This document shows, piece after piece, positions 1 to 5,585 of a DNA stretch of 8,824 nt. Within the stretch, counting starts at the first letter, position 1; every line of letters begins with the position of its first letter. The position numbers were made by a program, and so were the translations under genes. The stretch lies in assembly GCA_003220195.1 (NCBI GenBank), contig QHRT01000085.1, positions 1-8,824 of the forward strand. Reading direction: 5' to 3'. The notes under the pieces were generated by a model. The model searched no databases. It saw only the letters and a list, made by a program, of their open reading frames with translations, and was not told the origin of the DNA. The DNA comes from Candidatus Rokuibacteriota bacterium (GTDB lineage: Bacteria > Methylomirabilota > Methylomirabilia > Rokubacteriales > CSP1-6).

Positions 1-199
1 CCTCGAGAACCGCTTCGGCATCGACGTGAAATTCCAGTGCTGGGCCTTCTCCCTCGAGGTCGTCGACCGCAACATCGCCGGCCGCCCTAACACCAACGAG
101 GTCCGCTTCACCCTGAATCTCCTCGGCATGGGCGGGCCGCTCTCGACGTCGATGGGCCTCGGCAGTCTCACGTCGACGGGCGGCACGTCGGCGCGATGA
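1..199 (+). CDS. lptD: Probable LPS-assembly protein LptD, C-terminal end (partial)
   Basis: Only the last 65 codons are present, read from base 2 to the TGA at 197-199; the gene begins outside the window. LptD is the outer-membrane beta-barrel that, with LptE, inserts lipopolysaccharide into the outer leaflet. The fragment has alternating polar/hydrophobic strands (for example the stretch NEVRFTLNLLGMGG, then a Gly/Ser/Thr-rich end), as expected of the last barrel strands. It also has one Cys (13th residue of the fragment, in KFQCWAF) where LptD proteins carry C-terminal cysteines that form inter-domain disulfides. Its stop overlaps the next gene's start (ATGA). The short length limits certainty: another outer-membrane barrel protein cannot be excluded, but the conserved LLGxG ending favours LptD. 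The call rests on family knowledge and pattern recognition, not on a search. Confidence 0.6.
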   Translation, partial: LENRFGIDVKFQCWAFSLEVVDRNIAGRPNTNEVRFTLNLLGMGGPLSTSMGLGSLTSTGGTSAR

Positions 200-1143
200 C
201 GCCCGGTGCGAGCCCGAGCGATGTCGGGGTCGCCGTCGAGCGAGACGGCGTCCGGACGCCCGGCTCGACACTGGCCGCGATCGTGGTCTCGCTGCGGCCG
301 CACCAGTGGGTCAAGAACCTCTTCGTGTTCGCCGGACTCATCTTCGGCCACAAGTTGTTCACGCCGGCCGTGTGGGTGGCGCTCGGAACGTTCGGCATCT
401 TCTGCGCGCTCTCGGGCGCGGTCTACCTGTTCAACGACGTCGCCGATCGCGAGCGCGACCGGCTCCACCCGCGCAAACGGCTGCGCCCGATCGCCTCCGG
501 GCGCCTGGCGGTCGGGACGGCGCTCGCCGCCGGGATCGTGCTCTCCGCCGTGAGCCTCGCGGCCAGCTTCGCGATCGCGTCCGGCCTGCTGCTGACCGCC
601 GTGGCCTACGTCGCTTTGCTGGCCGCGTACTCGGCCTGGCTGAAGCATGTCGTGATCGTGGACGTGCTCGTCGTCGCGACCGGCTTCACGCTGCGCGCGA
701 TCGCCGGCGCCGTCGCGGTCGACGTCGAGATCTCGGGCTGGCTCCTGATCTGCACGATCCTGTCCGCGCTCTTCCTGGCGCTGGGGAAGAGAAGGCACGA
801 ATACCTGACGCTGGACGGCGCGGCGGTCGCGCATCGGCCGATCCTGGGCGAGTACAGCGCGGCGCTGCTGGACCAGATGATCGGCGTCGTGACGGCCTCG
901 ACGGTCACCGCCTACGCGCTCTACACGATGTCGCCGGAGACCGTGGCGAAGTTCGACACCCGTCTCCTGCCCGCGACGCTGCCGTTCGTCCTCTATGGCG
1001 TCTTCCGCTATCTCTATCTGCTCTATCGTCGCCAGCTCGGCGGCAACCCGTCGGAGCTGTTCCTGAACGACCGCGCGCTCGTGATCAACACGGCGCTCTG
1101 GATCGCGGCGGTGGTGGCGATCATCTACGGCCCGCGCTGGTAG
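196..1143 (+). CDS. UbiA-superfamily membrane prenyltransferase, decaprenyl-phosphate phosphoribosyltransferase-like
   Basis: A 315-residue integral membrane protein with roughly eight or nine hydrophobic segments after a polar N-terminus of about 28 residues. The first Asp-rich motif NDxxDxxxD is intact (N80, D81, D84, D88) and is followed by the basic run HPRKRLRPIASG. The LRPHQWVKN signature sits at 33-41, a YSAWLKH...D second motif at 145-156, and an LGKRRHE loop in mid-protein. The tail GGNPSELFLNDRAL (from 282) matches the branch containing mycobacterial DPPR synthase. That enzyme joins PRPP to a polyprenyl phosphate at the inner membrane, the first step towards polyprenyl-phosphoryl arabinose or ribose, a sugar donor for envelope glycans. 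The subfamily is inferred from these motifs; a quinone or heme prenyltransferase is less likely. The ATG overlaps the upstream stop by 4 nt with no clear Shine-Dalgarno, so translation is probably coupled. A GTG at 283 is an alternative start that would remove most of the polar N-terminus. Confidence 0.8.
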   Translation: MTPGASPSDVGVAVERDGVRTPGSTLAAIVVSLRPHQWVKNLFVFAGLIFGHKLFTPAVWVALGTFGIFCALSGAVYLFNDVADRERDRLHPRKRLRPIASGRLAVGTALAAGIVLSAVSLAASFAIASGLLLTAVAYVALLAAYSAWLKHVVIVDVLVVATGFTLRAIAGAVAVDVEISGWLLICTILSALFLALGKRRHEYLTLDGAAVAHRPILGEYSAALLDQMIGVVTASTVTAYALYTMSPETVAKFDTRLLPATLPFVLYGVFRYLYLLYRRQLGGNPSELFLNDRALVINTALWIAAVVAIIYGPRW

Positions 1144-1217
1144 CCGCCCGATACGACTGCCAGAGTCGCTCCGCCGCGCGCACGACGGACACCGCCCATT
1201 CGCGCGGCGATTGAGCG

Positions 1218-1261
1218 GCGGCTGCTGCGATAGAGCAGCGGCTGCCGCGATAGAGTAGCGG
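1218..1261. repeat. 20-bp tandem repeat, two copies plus a partial third
   Basis: Copy 1 is 1218-1237 and copy 2 is 1238-1257. They differ at 1226/1246 (T/C) and 1236/1256 (C/T), so 18 of 20 positions match, and 1258-1261 begins a third copy (GCGG). A degenerate match to the second half of the unit (GCGATTGAGCG, 1207-1217) lies just upstream. The shared core is GCGATAGAG. Possible roles are slippage debris or a direct-repeat binding site with a two-helical-turn period; the sequence does not decide. Confidence 0.8.
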
Positions 1262-1277
1262 TTCCACGCCGCTGACC

Positions 1278-1426
1278 GGCGGGCGCCGGCAGGCGGGGCG
1301 TGGGGCGGGAGGCGGTGGGGCAAGCGCCGACTCCGCAGGTGGACGAGCCGAAGGCTCGTCACACCGAGGACCGGAGTGCGCGGCCCCACCGCCTCCCGCC
1401 CCGCGCCAGGCCCGCCAGCGCCCGCC
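1278..1426. repeat. Long imperfect palindrome / nested hairpin element
   Basis: The two halves pair almost end to end. Arms 1278-1290 and 1414-1426 pair at 12 of 13 positions. After a symmetric 6/6 internal loop, 1297-1321 pairs with 1383-1407 over 25 positions, with a single T1301/G1403 pair that would be a G-U wobble in RNA. Inside this are 1324-1327/1378-1381 (4 bp), 1330-1335/1372-1377 (6 bp) and 1338-1341/1362-1365 (4 bp). The tip is an 8-bp hairpin, 1342-1349/1353-1360, with a GAA loop. About 60 pairs cover 149 nt. There is no T-tract, so it is not a standard intrinsic terminator. It could be a REP/MITE-like repeat unit, a cruciform, or a structured RNA made between ubiA and gltX. No obvious target-site duplication flanks it. 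Confidence 0.85.
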
Positions 1427-1446
1427 GCCGCCAAGCCGCCGCCAAG
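1425..1446. repeat. 11-bp direct repeat, two exact copies
   Basis: CCGCCGCCAAG occurs at 1425-1435 and again, immediately adjacent, at 1436-1446, with a CCG start of a third unit after it. It abuts the right arm of the palindrome. It is a simple low-complexity repeat with no recognised function. Confidence 0.75.
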
Positions 1447-1472
1447 CCGGCGCCCGTGGCCGCCAACCCGGA

Positions 1473-1508
1473 GCCCGCCGCCGCCGACCGGAGAGACCGG
1501 CGGCGGGC
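1473..1508 (+). promoter_or_regulatory. All-GC hairpin just upstream of gltX
   Basis: 1473-1483 and 1498-1508 are perfect 11-bp complements made only of G and C, with a 14-nt loop (1484-1497). The right arm ends 2 nt before the TACAAT box and 17 nt before the gltX ATG. If transcription enters from upstream, the stem would sit in the 5' leader close to the ribosome-binding site. If transcription starts at the TACAAT box, it would instead overlap the -35/operator zone. No T-run follows, so termination is unlikely. The structure is visible; the role is inference. Confidence 0.5.
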
Positions 1509-1510
1509 GG

Positions 1511-1516
1511 TACAAT
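1511..1516 (+). promoter_or_regulatory. Possible -10 box (TACAAT) before gltX
   Basis: TACAAT matches the sigma-70-type TATAAT at five of six positions and is the only AT-rich patch in the 382-base gap. No -35-like hexamer is seen about 17 nt upstream (around 1488-1493). A start about 7 nt downstream would give a nearly leaderless gltX mRNA lacking the AAAGG element. The AT-rich patch may therefore only be an unstructured ribosome-landing stretch. Confidence 0.25.
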
Positions 1517-1521
1517 AAAGG
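1517..1521 (+). promoter_or_regulatory. Shine-Dalgarno for gltX
   Basis: AAAGG lies 4 nt before the ATG at 1526. It is a short but usable spacing, and it supports this ATG over an in-frame extension upstream (ATG at 1376) that would add 50 proline-rich residues running through the palindrome's right arm. Confidence 0.5.
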
Positions 1522-1525
1522 TTCC

Positions 1526-2941
1526 ATGAGCGCCGCCTCCGTTCGCGTCCGCTTCGCGCCAAGCCCCACCGGACACCTGCACGTCGGCGGCGCCAGGACG
1601 GCGCTCTTCAACTGGCTCTACGCACGCCATCACGGCGGAACGTTCATTCTCAGGATCGAGGACACCGACCGCTCGCGGTCAACGGACGAGAACATCGACT
1701 CGATCGTCGAGGCGCTCCAGTGGCTCGGTCTCGACTGGGACGAGGGGCCGCCGGCGCCCGGGTACCGCCAGACGGAACGGCTCGCGCTCTATCGGGAGCA
1801 CGCCGAGCGTCTCGTCGCCGCGGGGCGCGCCTACTACTGCGACTGTCCGCCGGAGCTGCTCGAAGCCGAGCGCAAGACGGCCGAGCAGCGCAAGGAGACG
1901 TATCGTTATCCGGGCCGCTGCCGTGATCGCGAGCTCCGCGCCGGCGCGCTGCGCCTCAGGATCCCGCCGTCCGGCACGACCGTCGTCGACGACCTGATCC
2001 ACGGGCCGGTGACGTTCGACCATCAGCAGCTCGACGACTGGATCCTGGTACGGAGCGACGGCACCCCGACGTACAACTTCTGCGTCGTCGTCGACGACGT
2101 GACGATGCGCATCACGCACGTGATCCGCGGCAACGATCACCTGTCGAACACGCCGAAGCAGATCCTCTGCTACGAGGCGCTCGGCTATCCGACGCCCGCG
2201 TTCGCGCACGTCTCGATGATCCTCGGGTCCGACCGCGCGCGGCTCTCGAAGCGCCACGGCGCCACGTCGGTGCAGGCGTTTCGCGACGCCGGCCTCCTGC
2301 CGGAGGCGATGGTGAACTACCTCGCGCGGCTCGGGTGGTCGCACGGCGATCAGGAGATCTTCTCGCGCGACGAGCTGATCGCTTTGTTCGACATCAAGGA
2401 CGTCTCCTCGGCGGGCGCGATCTTCGATCAGACGAAGCTCGAGTGGCTGTCACAGGAGTACATGAAACAGATGTCCGGCGCGCAGCTCGGCGAGCTGATC
2501 CGGCCCTTCGTGCGCGCGGCCGGCCTCGAGCCGCCCGCCGACGCGACGCAGCTCGCCCGGATGGCCGACACGCTGAAAGAGCGGGCGCGGACGCTCGTGG
2601 AGATGGTCGAGGTCGGCCGCTTCTACTTCGAGCGGCCGCGCGAGTACGAGCCGAAGGCGGCGGCGAAGTTCTTCACGCCCGAGGGACGGGAGCGGCTCGG
2701 GCTCCTCGTCGAGCGACTCCAGGCCCTCCCCGATTTCACGCCGGGCGCGCTCGAGTCGCTCTATCGCGAGCTCACGACCGGGCTCGGCGTGAAGCTCGTC
2801 GATCTGGCGCAGCTCACCCGGCTCGCCGTCGCCGGCAAGACGGCGTCGCCACCGATCTTCGAGGTGCTGGCGATCCTCGGGCGCGAGGAGACGCTCGCGC
2901 GGCTCCGACGGGCTCTCGAGGCCTCGGGCGTCGCCCGGTGA
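1526..2941 (+). CDS. gltX: Glutamyl-tRNA synthetase (class I)
   Basis: A 471-residue cytoplasmic enzyme that attaches glutamate to tRNA(Glu), or also to tRNA(Gln) where a transamidation route exists. It has the usual GltX length. The N-terminus starts with FAPSPTG and the HIGH-type motif HVGG (19-22) followed by ARTALFNWLYAR; FILRIEDTDRSRS follows in the Rossmann catalytic fold. The KMSKS-type loop is RLSKR (239-243, Lys242). A zinc site like that of E. coli GluRS is kept: C105-x-C107-x20-Y128-x3-C132, the same spacing as the E. coli ligands Cys98, Cys100, Tyr121 and Cys125. The C-terminal half is the helical anticodon-binding region. The start is set by AAAGG and by homology; the upstream in-frame extension is low-complexity. 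The stop overlaps the next gene by GTGA. It follows the structured intergenic region and is probably the first gene of a six-gene run. Confidence 0.97.
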   Translation: MSAASVRVRFAPSPTGHLHVGGARTALFNWLYARHHGGTFILRIEDTDRSRSTDENIDSIVEALQWLGLDWDEGPPAPGYRQTERLALYREHAERLVAAGRAYYCDCPPELLEAERKTAEQRKETYRYPGRCRDRELRAGALRLRIPPSGTTVVDDLIHGPVTFDHQQLDDWILVRSDGTPTYNFCVVVDDVTMRITHVIRGNDHLSNTPKQILCYEALGYPTPAFAHVSMILGSDRARLSKRHGATSVQAFRDAGLLPEAMVNYLARLGWSHGDQEIFSRDELIALFDIKDVSSAGAIFDQTKLEWLSQEYMKQMSGAQLGELIRPFVRAAGLEPPADATQLARMADTLKERARTLVEMVEVGRFYFERPREYEPKAAAKFFTPEGRERLGLLVERLQALPDFTPGALESLYRELTTGLGVKLVDLAQLTRLAVAGKTASPPIFEVLAILGREETLARLRRALEASGVAR

Positions 2942-3609
2942 GGCTCTTGCTCGCGCGCCACGGTCAGACCCGCTGGAACGAGCTGCGACGGTTCCAGGGG
3001 ACGACCGACGTCGCGCTCTCCGATCTCGGCCGAGCGCAAGCCGCTGCGCTGGGAGGGGCGCTCCAGCGCTACCGCGTCAGGGCGGCGTACGTGAGCCCCA
3101 TGCGCCGCGCATTCGAGACCGCGGAGATCGCGTTCGCGGACGCCGGCGTGCCGATCATTCCGCTCGACGAGCTCCGCGAGCTGTCGCTCGGCGAATGGGA
3201 AGGCTGCACGGTGGACGAAGTGCGCGCGCGCGAGGGCGACCCGTACCGCGCCTGGCTCGCGGCGCCGCTCGATTGTCCGCCGCCCGGCGCCGAGCCGTTG
3301 CCCGACGTCGCGGCGCGCGTGTGCCGCGCCGTCGACCGCATCGCCGAGGCTCATCCCGACGGCGACGACGTGGTCATGGTCGCGCACGGCGGCGTGATCA
3401 GCGTGTACGCGTGCCACGTGCTCGGGTGCTCGTTCAACCAGCTGTGGCGTCTGCGCGTCGACAACGCCTCCTTGACGGTGGTGAAGCCGCCGCGCCTGGT
3501 CTCGCTGAACGACACGTCGCACCTGCCGGGCGCGCTCGCGCCGGGCCAGCACCAGCGCGCGCAGGTCGTCAGCGCACCCGTCGCGCCGCGCAGGGACGCC
3601 GCGCCGTGA
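2938..3609 (+). CDS. Histidine phosphatase family protein (phosphoglycerate-mutase-like)
   Basis: A 223-residue cytoplasmic protein of the histidine phosphatase superfamily, whose members transfer or hydrolyse phosphate through a phospho-histidine. The N-terminal RHGQT motif supplies the nucleophile His8 with Arg7. QGTTDVALSDLGRAQA follows, then SPMRRA with Arg56, RELSLGEWEG with the likely acid Glu81, and the second catalytic His150 in VMVAHGGV. Substrate is not predictable: candidates are a GpmB/PhoE-type phosphatase, alpha-ribazole phosphatase (CobC) or a phosphoglycerate mutase. Roughly the last 25 residues (Pro/Ala/Gln/Arg-rich) extend beyond the recognisable fold. The GTG start at 2938 overlaps the gltX stop by GTGA and puts the RHG motif at the normal distance from the N-terminus. 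No good Shine-Dalgarno is visible, which suggests coupled translation. The position between gltX and a phosphate transporter gives no firm clue to substrate. Confidence 0.9.
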   Translation: MRLLLARHGQTRWNELRRFQGTTDVALSDLGRAQAAALGGALQRYRVRAAYVSPMRRAFETAEIAFADAGVPIIPLDELRELSLGEWEGCTVDEVRAREGDPYRAWLAAPLDCPPPGAEPLPDVAARVCRAVDRIAEAHPDGDDVVMVAHGGVISVYACHVLGCSFNQLWRLRVDNASLTVVKPPRLVSLNDTSHLPGALAPGQHQRAQVVSAPVAPRRDAAP

Positions 3610-5213
3610 CGATCCTGCTCGCGCTCTTCGGCGGCATCGCGCTGTTGCTCTACGGCATCCGGCTCTCCGGTGACAGCTTGCAGCGCGCGGCGGGCGGCCG
3701 GCTCCGTCACCTGCTGACCGGGCTCTCGCGCCATCGCTTGCTGGCCGTCGCCTCCGGCGCGACGGTGACGGCGATCATCCAGTCGTCGGCGGCCACGACG
3801 CTGATGCTGATCGGCTTCGTGTCGGCCGGGCTCATGACGTTCCGGCAGACCCTCGGCGTCATCCTGGGCGCCGACATCGGCACGACGTTCACCGTGCAGC
3901 TGATCGCGTTCCGCATCACCGACTACGCGCTCCTGCTCGTCGGCGGCGGCTTCGTCATCACCTTTGTCGCTCGCCGCCGCGTGGTGAAGGACATCGGGCA
4001 GGCGGTGCTCGGGCTCGGATTCATGTTCCTCGGGCTGAAGCTGATCCTCGATGGCGTGAAGCCGCTCAGCGCGATGCCGCTGGCCGTGAACGTCGTCGCG
4101 GCGCTGGCCGCGAACCCGATCATGGCGCTCCTCACGGCGGCGGCGCTCAGCGCCGTCATGGCGTCGTCCGCGGCGACGCTCGGGATCGCGCTCGCCCTCG
4201 CGAGTCACGGGCTCCTGGCGCTCGACGGCGCCATCGCGATCGTCGTCGGCGCCAACATCGGGACCTGTGCGACCGCCTTGACCGCGGCGGTCGGCGCCTC
4301 GGCGGAGGCCAAGCGCGTGGCGGCCGCCCACATCGCGTTCAAGGTGCTCGGCGCGGCGCTCATGCTGCCGTTCATCCAGCCGTTCACCACACTGGTGGCG
4401 AGCACCGCGAGCGACCCGGCGCGGCAGATCGCCAACGCGCACACGTTCTTCAACCTCGGGATCAGCCTCGTGTTCCTGCCGTTCATGCGCATCGCGGCGC
4501 GCGCGATCGAAGCCTTGGTGCCGGACGACCGGATGGCGGACAACCCGTTCCGTCCGCGGTACCTGGACGAACGCGCGCTCGACCAGCCGTCGCTGGCGAT
4601 CGGTCAGGCGACGCGCGAGGCGCTCCGCATGGCGGACGTGGTGCAGACGATGCTGCGCGACGTCGTGCCGGTGTTCGGGCGCGACGACCAGGAACTCCTG
4701 GAGGACGTGGAGCGCCGCGACGACCAGGTCGACTTCCTGGAGCGCGAGATCAAGCTCTTCCTGGCGCGGCTCGAACGCGCGGCGATGGGCGGCGACCTCT
4801 CGCAGAAGGAGATCGCGCTCATCTCGGTCATCGGCAACTTCGAGAACATCGGCGACATCATCGACAAGAACTTGATGGAGCTGGCGCGCAAGAAGCTCTA
4901 CCACGGCCGCCGCTTCTCGGAAGCGGGCTGGGCCGAGATTCTCGAGTTCCACGGGATGGTGTCGAAGAACCTGGAGCGGGCCATCGCGGCCTTCGCCGCC
5001 AACGACCACGCGCTCGCGCAGGATGTGCTCGACCAGCGCCCCGTGCTGAGACAGCGGGAGCGCGAGATGCGTGAATCGCACCTCGGCCGGCTGCGCCAGG
5101 GGCTCGCGGAGTCACTCGAGACCTCCGAGATCCATCTCGACATCCTCACGAATCTGAAACGGATCAGCTCGCACGTGTCCGCGCTCATGTTCCCGATCCT
5201 CGAGGAGGTGTGA
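3606..5213 (+). CDS. Na+/phosphate cotransporter (NptA/YjbB type) with C-terminal PhoU-like domain
   Basis: A 535-residue inner-membrane protein. The first 300 or so residues hold two inverted-type Na/Pi repeats. Repeat 1 has IIQSSAATT (Gln59, Ser60, Ser61) and GADIGTT (88-94). Repeat 2 has VMASSAAT (Met185 to Thr191) and GANIGTC (215-221). From about residue 325 the protein becomes soluble, helical and charged, ending in a PhoU-like region (IGNFENIGDIIDKNL, LETSEIHLDILTNLKRISSH). Members move phosphate across the inner membrane with sodium; E. coli YjbB is linked to phosphate export, so direction is uncertain. In repeat 2, Ala186 stands where many family members have the Gln of QSS. The GTG at 3606 overlaps the previous stop by GTGA, with AGGGA 9 nt upstream. 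Its final codons contain the glnB Shine-Dalgarno, linking the two genes' translation. Confidence 0.93.
   Translation: MTILLALFGGIALLLYGIRLSGDSLQRAAGGRLRHLLTGLSRHRLLAVASGATVTAIIQSSAATTLMLIGFVSAGLMTFRQTLGVILGADIGTTFTVQLIAFRITDYALLLVGGGFVITFVARRRVVKDIGQAVLGLGFMFLGLKLILDGVKPLSAMPLAVNVVAALAANPIMALLTAAALSAVMASSAATLGIALALASHGLLALDGAIAIVVGANIGTCATALTAAVGASAEAKRVAAAHIAFKVLGAALMLPFIQPFTTLVASTASDPARQIANAHTFFNLGISLVFLPFMRIAARAIEALVPDDRMADNPFRPRYLDERALDQPSLAIGQATREALRMADVVQTMLRDVVPVFGRDDQELLEDVERRDDQVDFLEREIKLFLARLERAAMGGDLSQKEIALISVIGNFENIGDIIDKNLMELARKKLYHGRRFSEAGWAEILEFHGMVSKNLERAIAAFAANDHALAQDVLDQRPVLRQREREMRESHLGRLRQGLAESLETSEIHLDILTNLKRISSHVSALMFPILEEV
5202..5209 (+). promoter_or_regulatory. Strong Shine-Dalgarno for glnB
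   Basis: GAGGAGGT ends 6 nt before the ATG at 5216. It lies inside the last Glu-Glu-Val codons of the transporter. It decides in favour of ATG 5216 over the in-frame GTG at 5210, which overlaps the Shine-Dalgarno itself. Confidence 0.8.
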
Positions 5214-5215
5214 CG

Positions 5216-5554
5216 ATGAAGAAAGTGGAGGCGATCATCAAGCCCTTCAAGCTCGACGACGTGAAGGAAGCCCTCACGGAGATCGGCGTCATCGGCATGA
5301 CCGTCACCGAGGTGCGGGGCTTCGGCCGGCAGAAGGGGCACACCGAGCTCTACCGCGGCTCGGAGTACACGGTCGACTTCCTGCCGAAGGTCAAGATCGA
5401 GGTCGTCGTGGCCGAGCACGTGGTCGACAAGGTCGTGGCGACGATCGTCGGCGCCGCCAAGACGGGCTCCATCGGCGACGGCAAGGTCTTCGTGCTGCCG
5501 ATCGACGAGTCGATCCGCATCCGGACGGGCGAGACCGGCGAGGCCGCGGTCTGA
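5216..5554 (+). CDS. glnB: Nitrogen regulatory protein PII
   Basis: A 112-residue cytoplasmic trimeric signal protein that senses 2-oxoglutarate, ATP/ADP and (through GlnD) glutamine. The length equals canonical GlnB. The N-terminus MKKVEAIIKPFKLDDVKEAL is standard, the T-loop spans about 37-55 with the uridylylation site Tyr51 in place (YRGSEYTVDF), and the B-loop TGSIGDGKVF (83-92) carries nucleotide contacts. The C-terminus IRIRTGETGEAAV is also typical. PII or PII-UMP directs GlnE to adenylylate or de-adenylylate glutamine synthetase, and glnE is the next gene. It could be named glnK instead, but adjacency to glnE rather than amtB favours glnB. ATG is chosen for its strong Shine-Dalgarno and exact family length; a GTG two codons earlier would add Met-Thr. 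All key residues appear intact, so it is probably uridylylated by a GlnD encoded elsewhere. Confidence 0.97.
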   Translation: MKKVEAIIKPFKLDDVKEALTEIGVIGMTVTEVRGFGRQKGHTELYRGSEYTVDFLPKVKIEVVVAEHVVDKVVATIVGAAKTGSIGDGKVFVLPIDESIRIRTGETGEAAV

Positions 5555-5562
5555 TTGAGATC

Positions 5563-5570
5563 GGGGGGAG
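5563..5570 (+). promoter_or_regulatory. Possible Shine-Dalgarno for glnE, unusually far from the start
   Basis: GGGGGGAG is the only purine-rich element in the short glnB-glnE gap. It lies 15 nt before the GTG at 5586 and 12 nt before the TTG at 5583. An in-frame TGA at 5556-5558 means no earlier start is possible, so either spacing is long. Confidence 0.4.
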
Positions 5571-5585
5571 CGAACTGATCGATTG

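Larger units (their letters stand above)
1144..1525. other. Structured, GC-rich intergenic region with no credible gene
   Basis: 382 bases separate ubiA from gltX, whereas every other junction in the window overlaps or is under about 32 nt. Open frames cross it on both strands, but they are low-complexity Pro/Arg/Ala/Gly strings that follow from GC-rich triplets and from the palindrome, with no domain-like content. The region holds, in order, a 20-bp tandem repeat (1218-1261), a 149-nt imperfect palindrome (1278-1426), an 11-bp direct repeat (1425-1446), an all-GC hairpin (1473-1508), and a TACAAT box and Shine-Dalgarno before gltX. No T-tract follows any hairpin, so no classical intrinsic terminator for ubiA is visible. 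Confidence 0.75.

Noticed and set aside
1297..1407. Intrinsic terminator for ubiA
   Set aside because: The stem is strong but no T-run follows on either strand, and the interior is about 61 nt; Rho-dependent ending remains possible but cannot be seen.
1278..1446. CRISPR array or insertion-sequence remnant
   Set aside because: There are no regularly spaced repeats with unique spacers, no transposase fragment and no visible target-site duplication around the inverted arms.
1300..1518. Plus-strand 72-codon open frame in the gap
   Set aside because: It reads straight through both palindrome arms and the CCGCCGCCAAG repeats; composition-driven, no Shine-Dalgarno, no family resemblance.
1376..1525. 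50-residue N-terminal extension of GltX
   Set aside because: It is proline-rich, lies largely in repeats and is absent from the family; ATG 1526 has AAAGG and gives the normal 471-residue length.
1278..1525. T-box or other tRNA-sensing leader for gltX
   Set aside because: I cannot find T-box consensus elements or a plausible glutamate specifier loop with an antiterminator; structure alone is not enough.
1121..1633. Minus-strand 170-codon open frame across the ubiA-gltX gap
   Set aside because: Ala/Gly/Arg/Pro low-complexity translation produced by GC-rich repeats, overlapping the gltX start; no recognisable domain.
3351..5081. Long minus-strand open frame (576 codons) opposite the transporter
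   Set aside because: Mirror of a strong coding gene in GC-rich DNA; Arg/His/Glu/Asp-rich without motifs.
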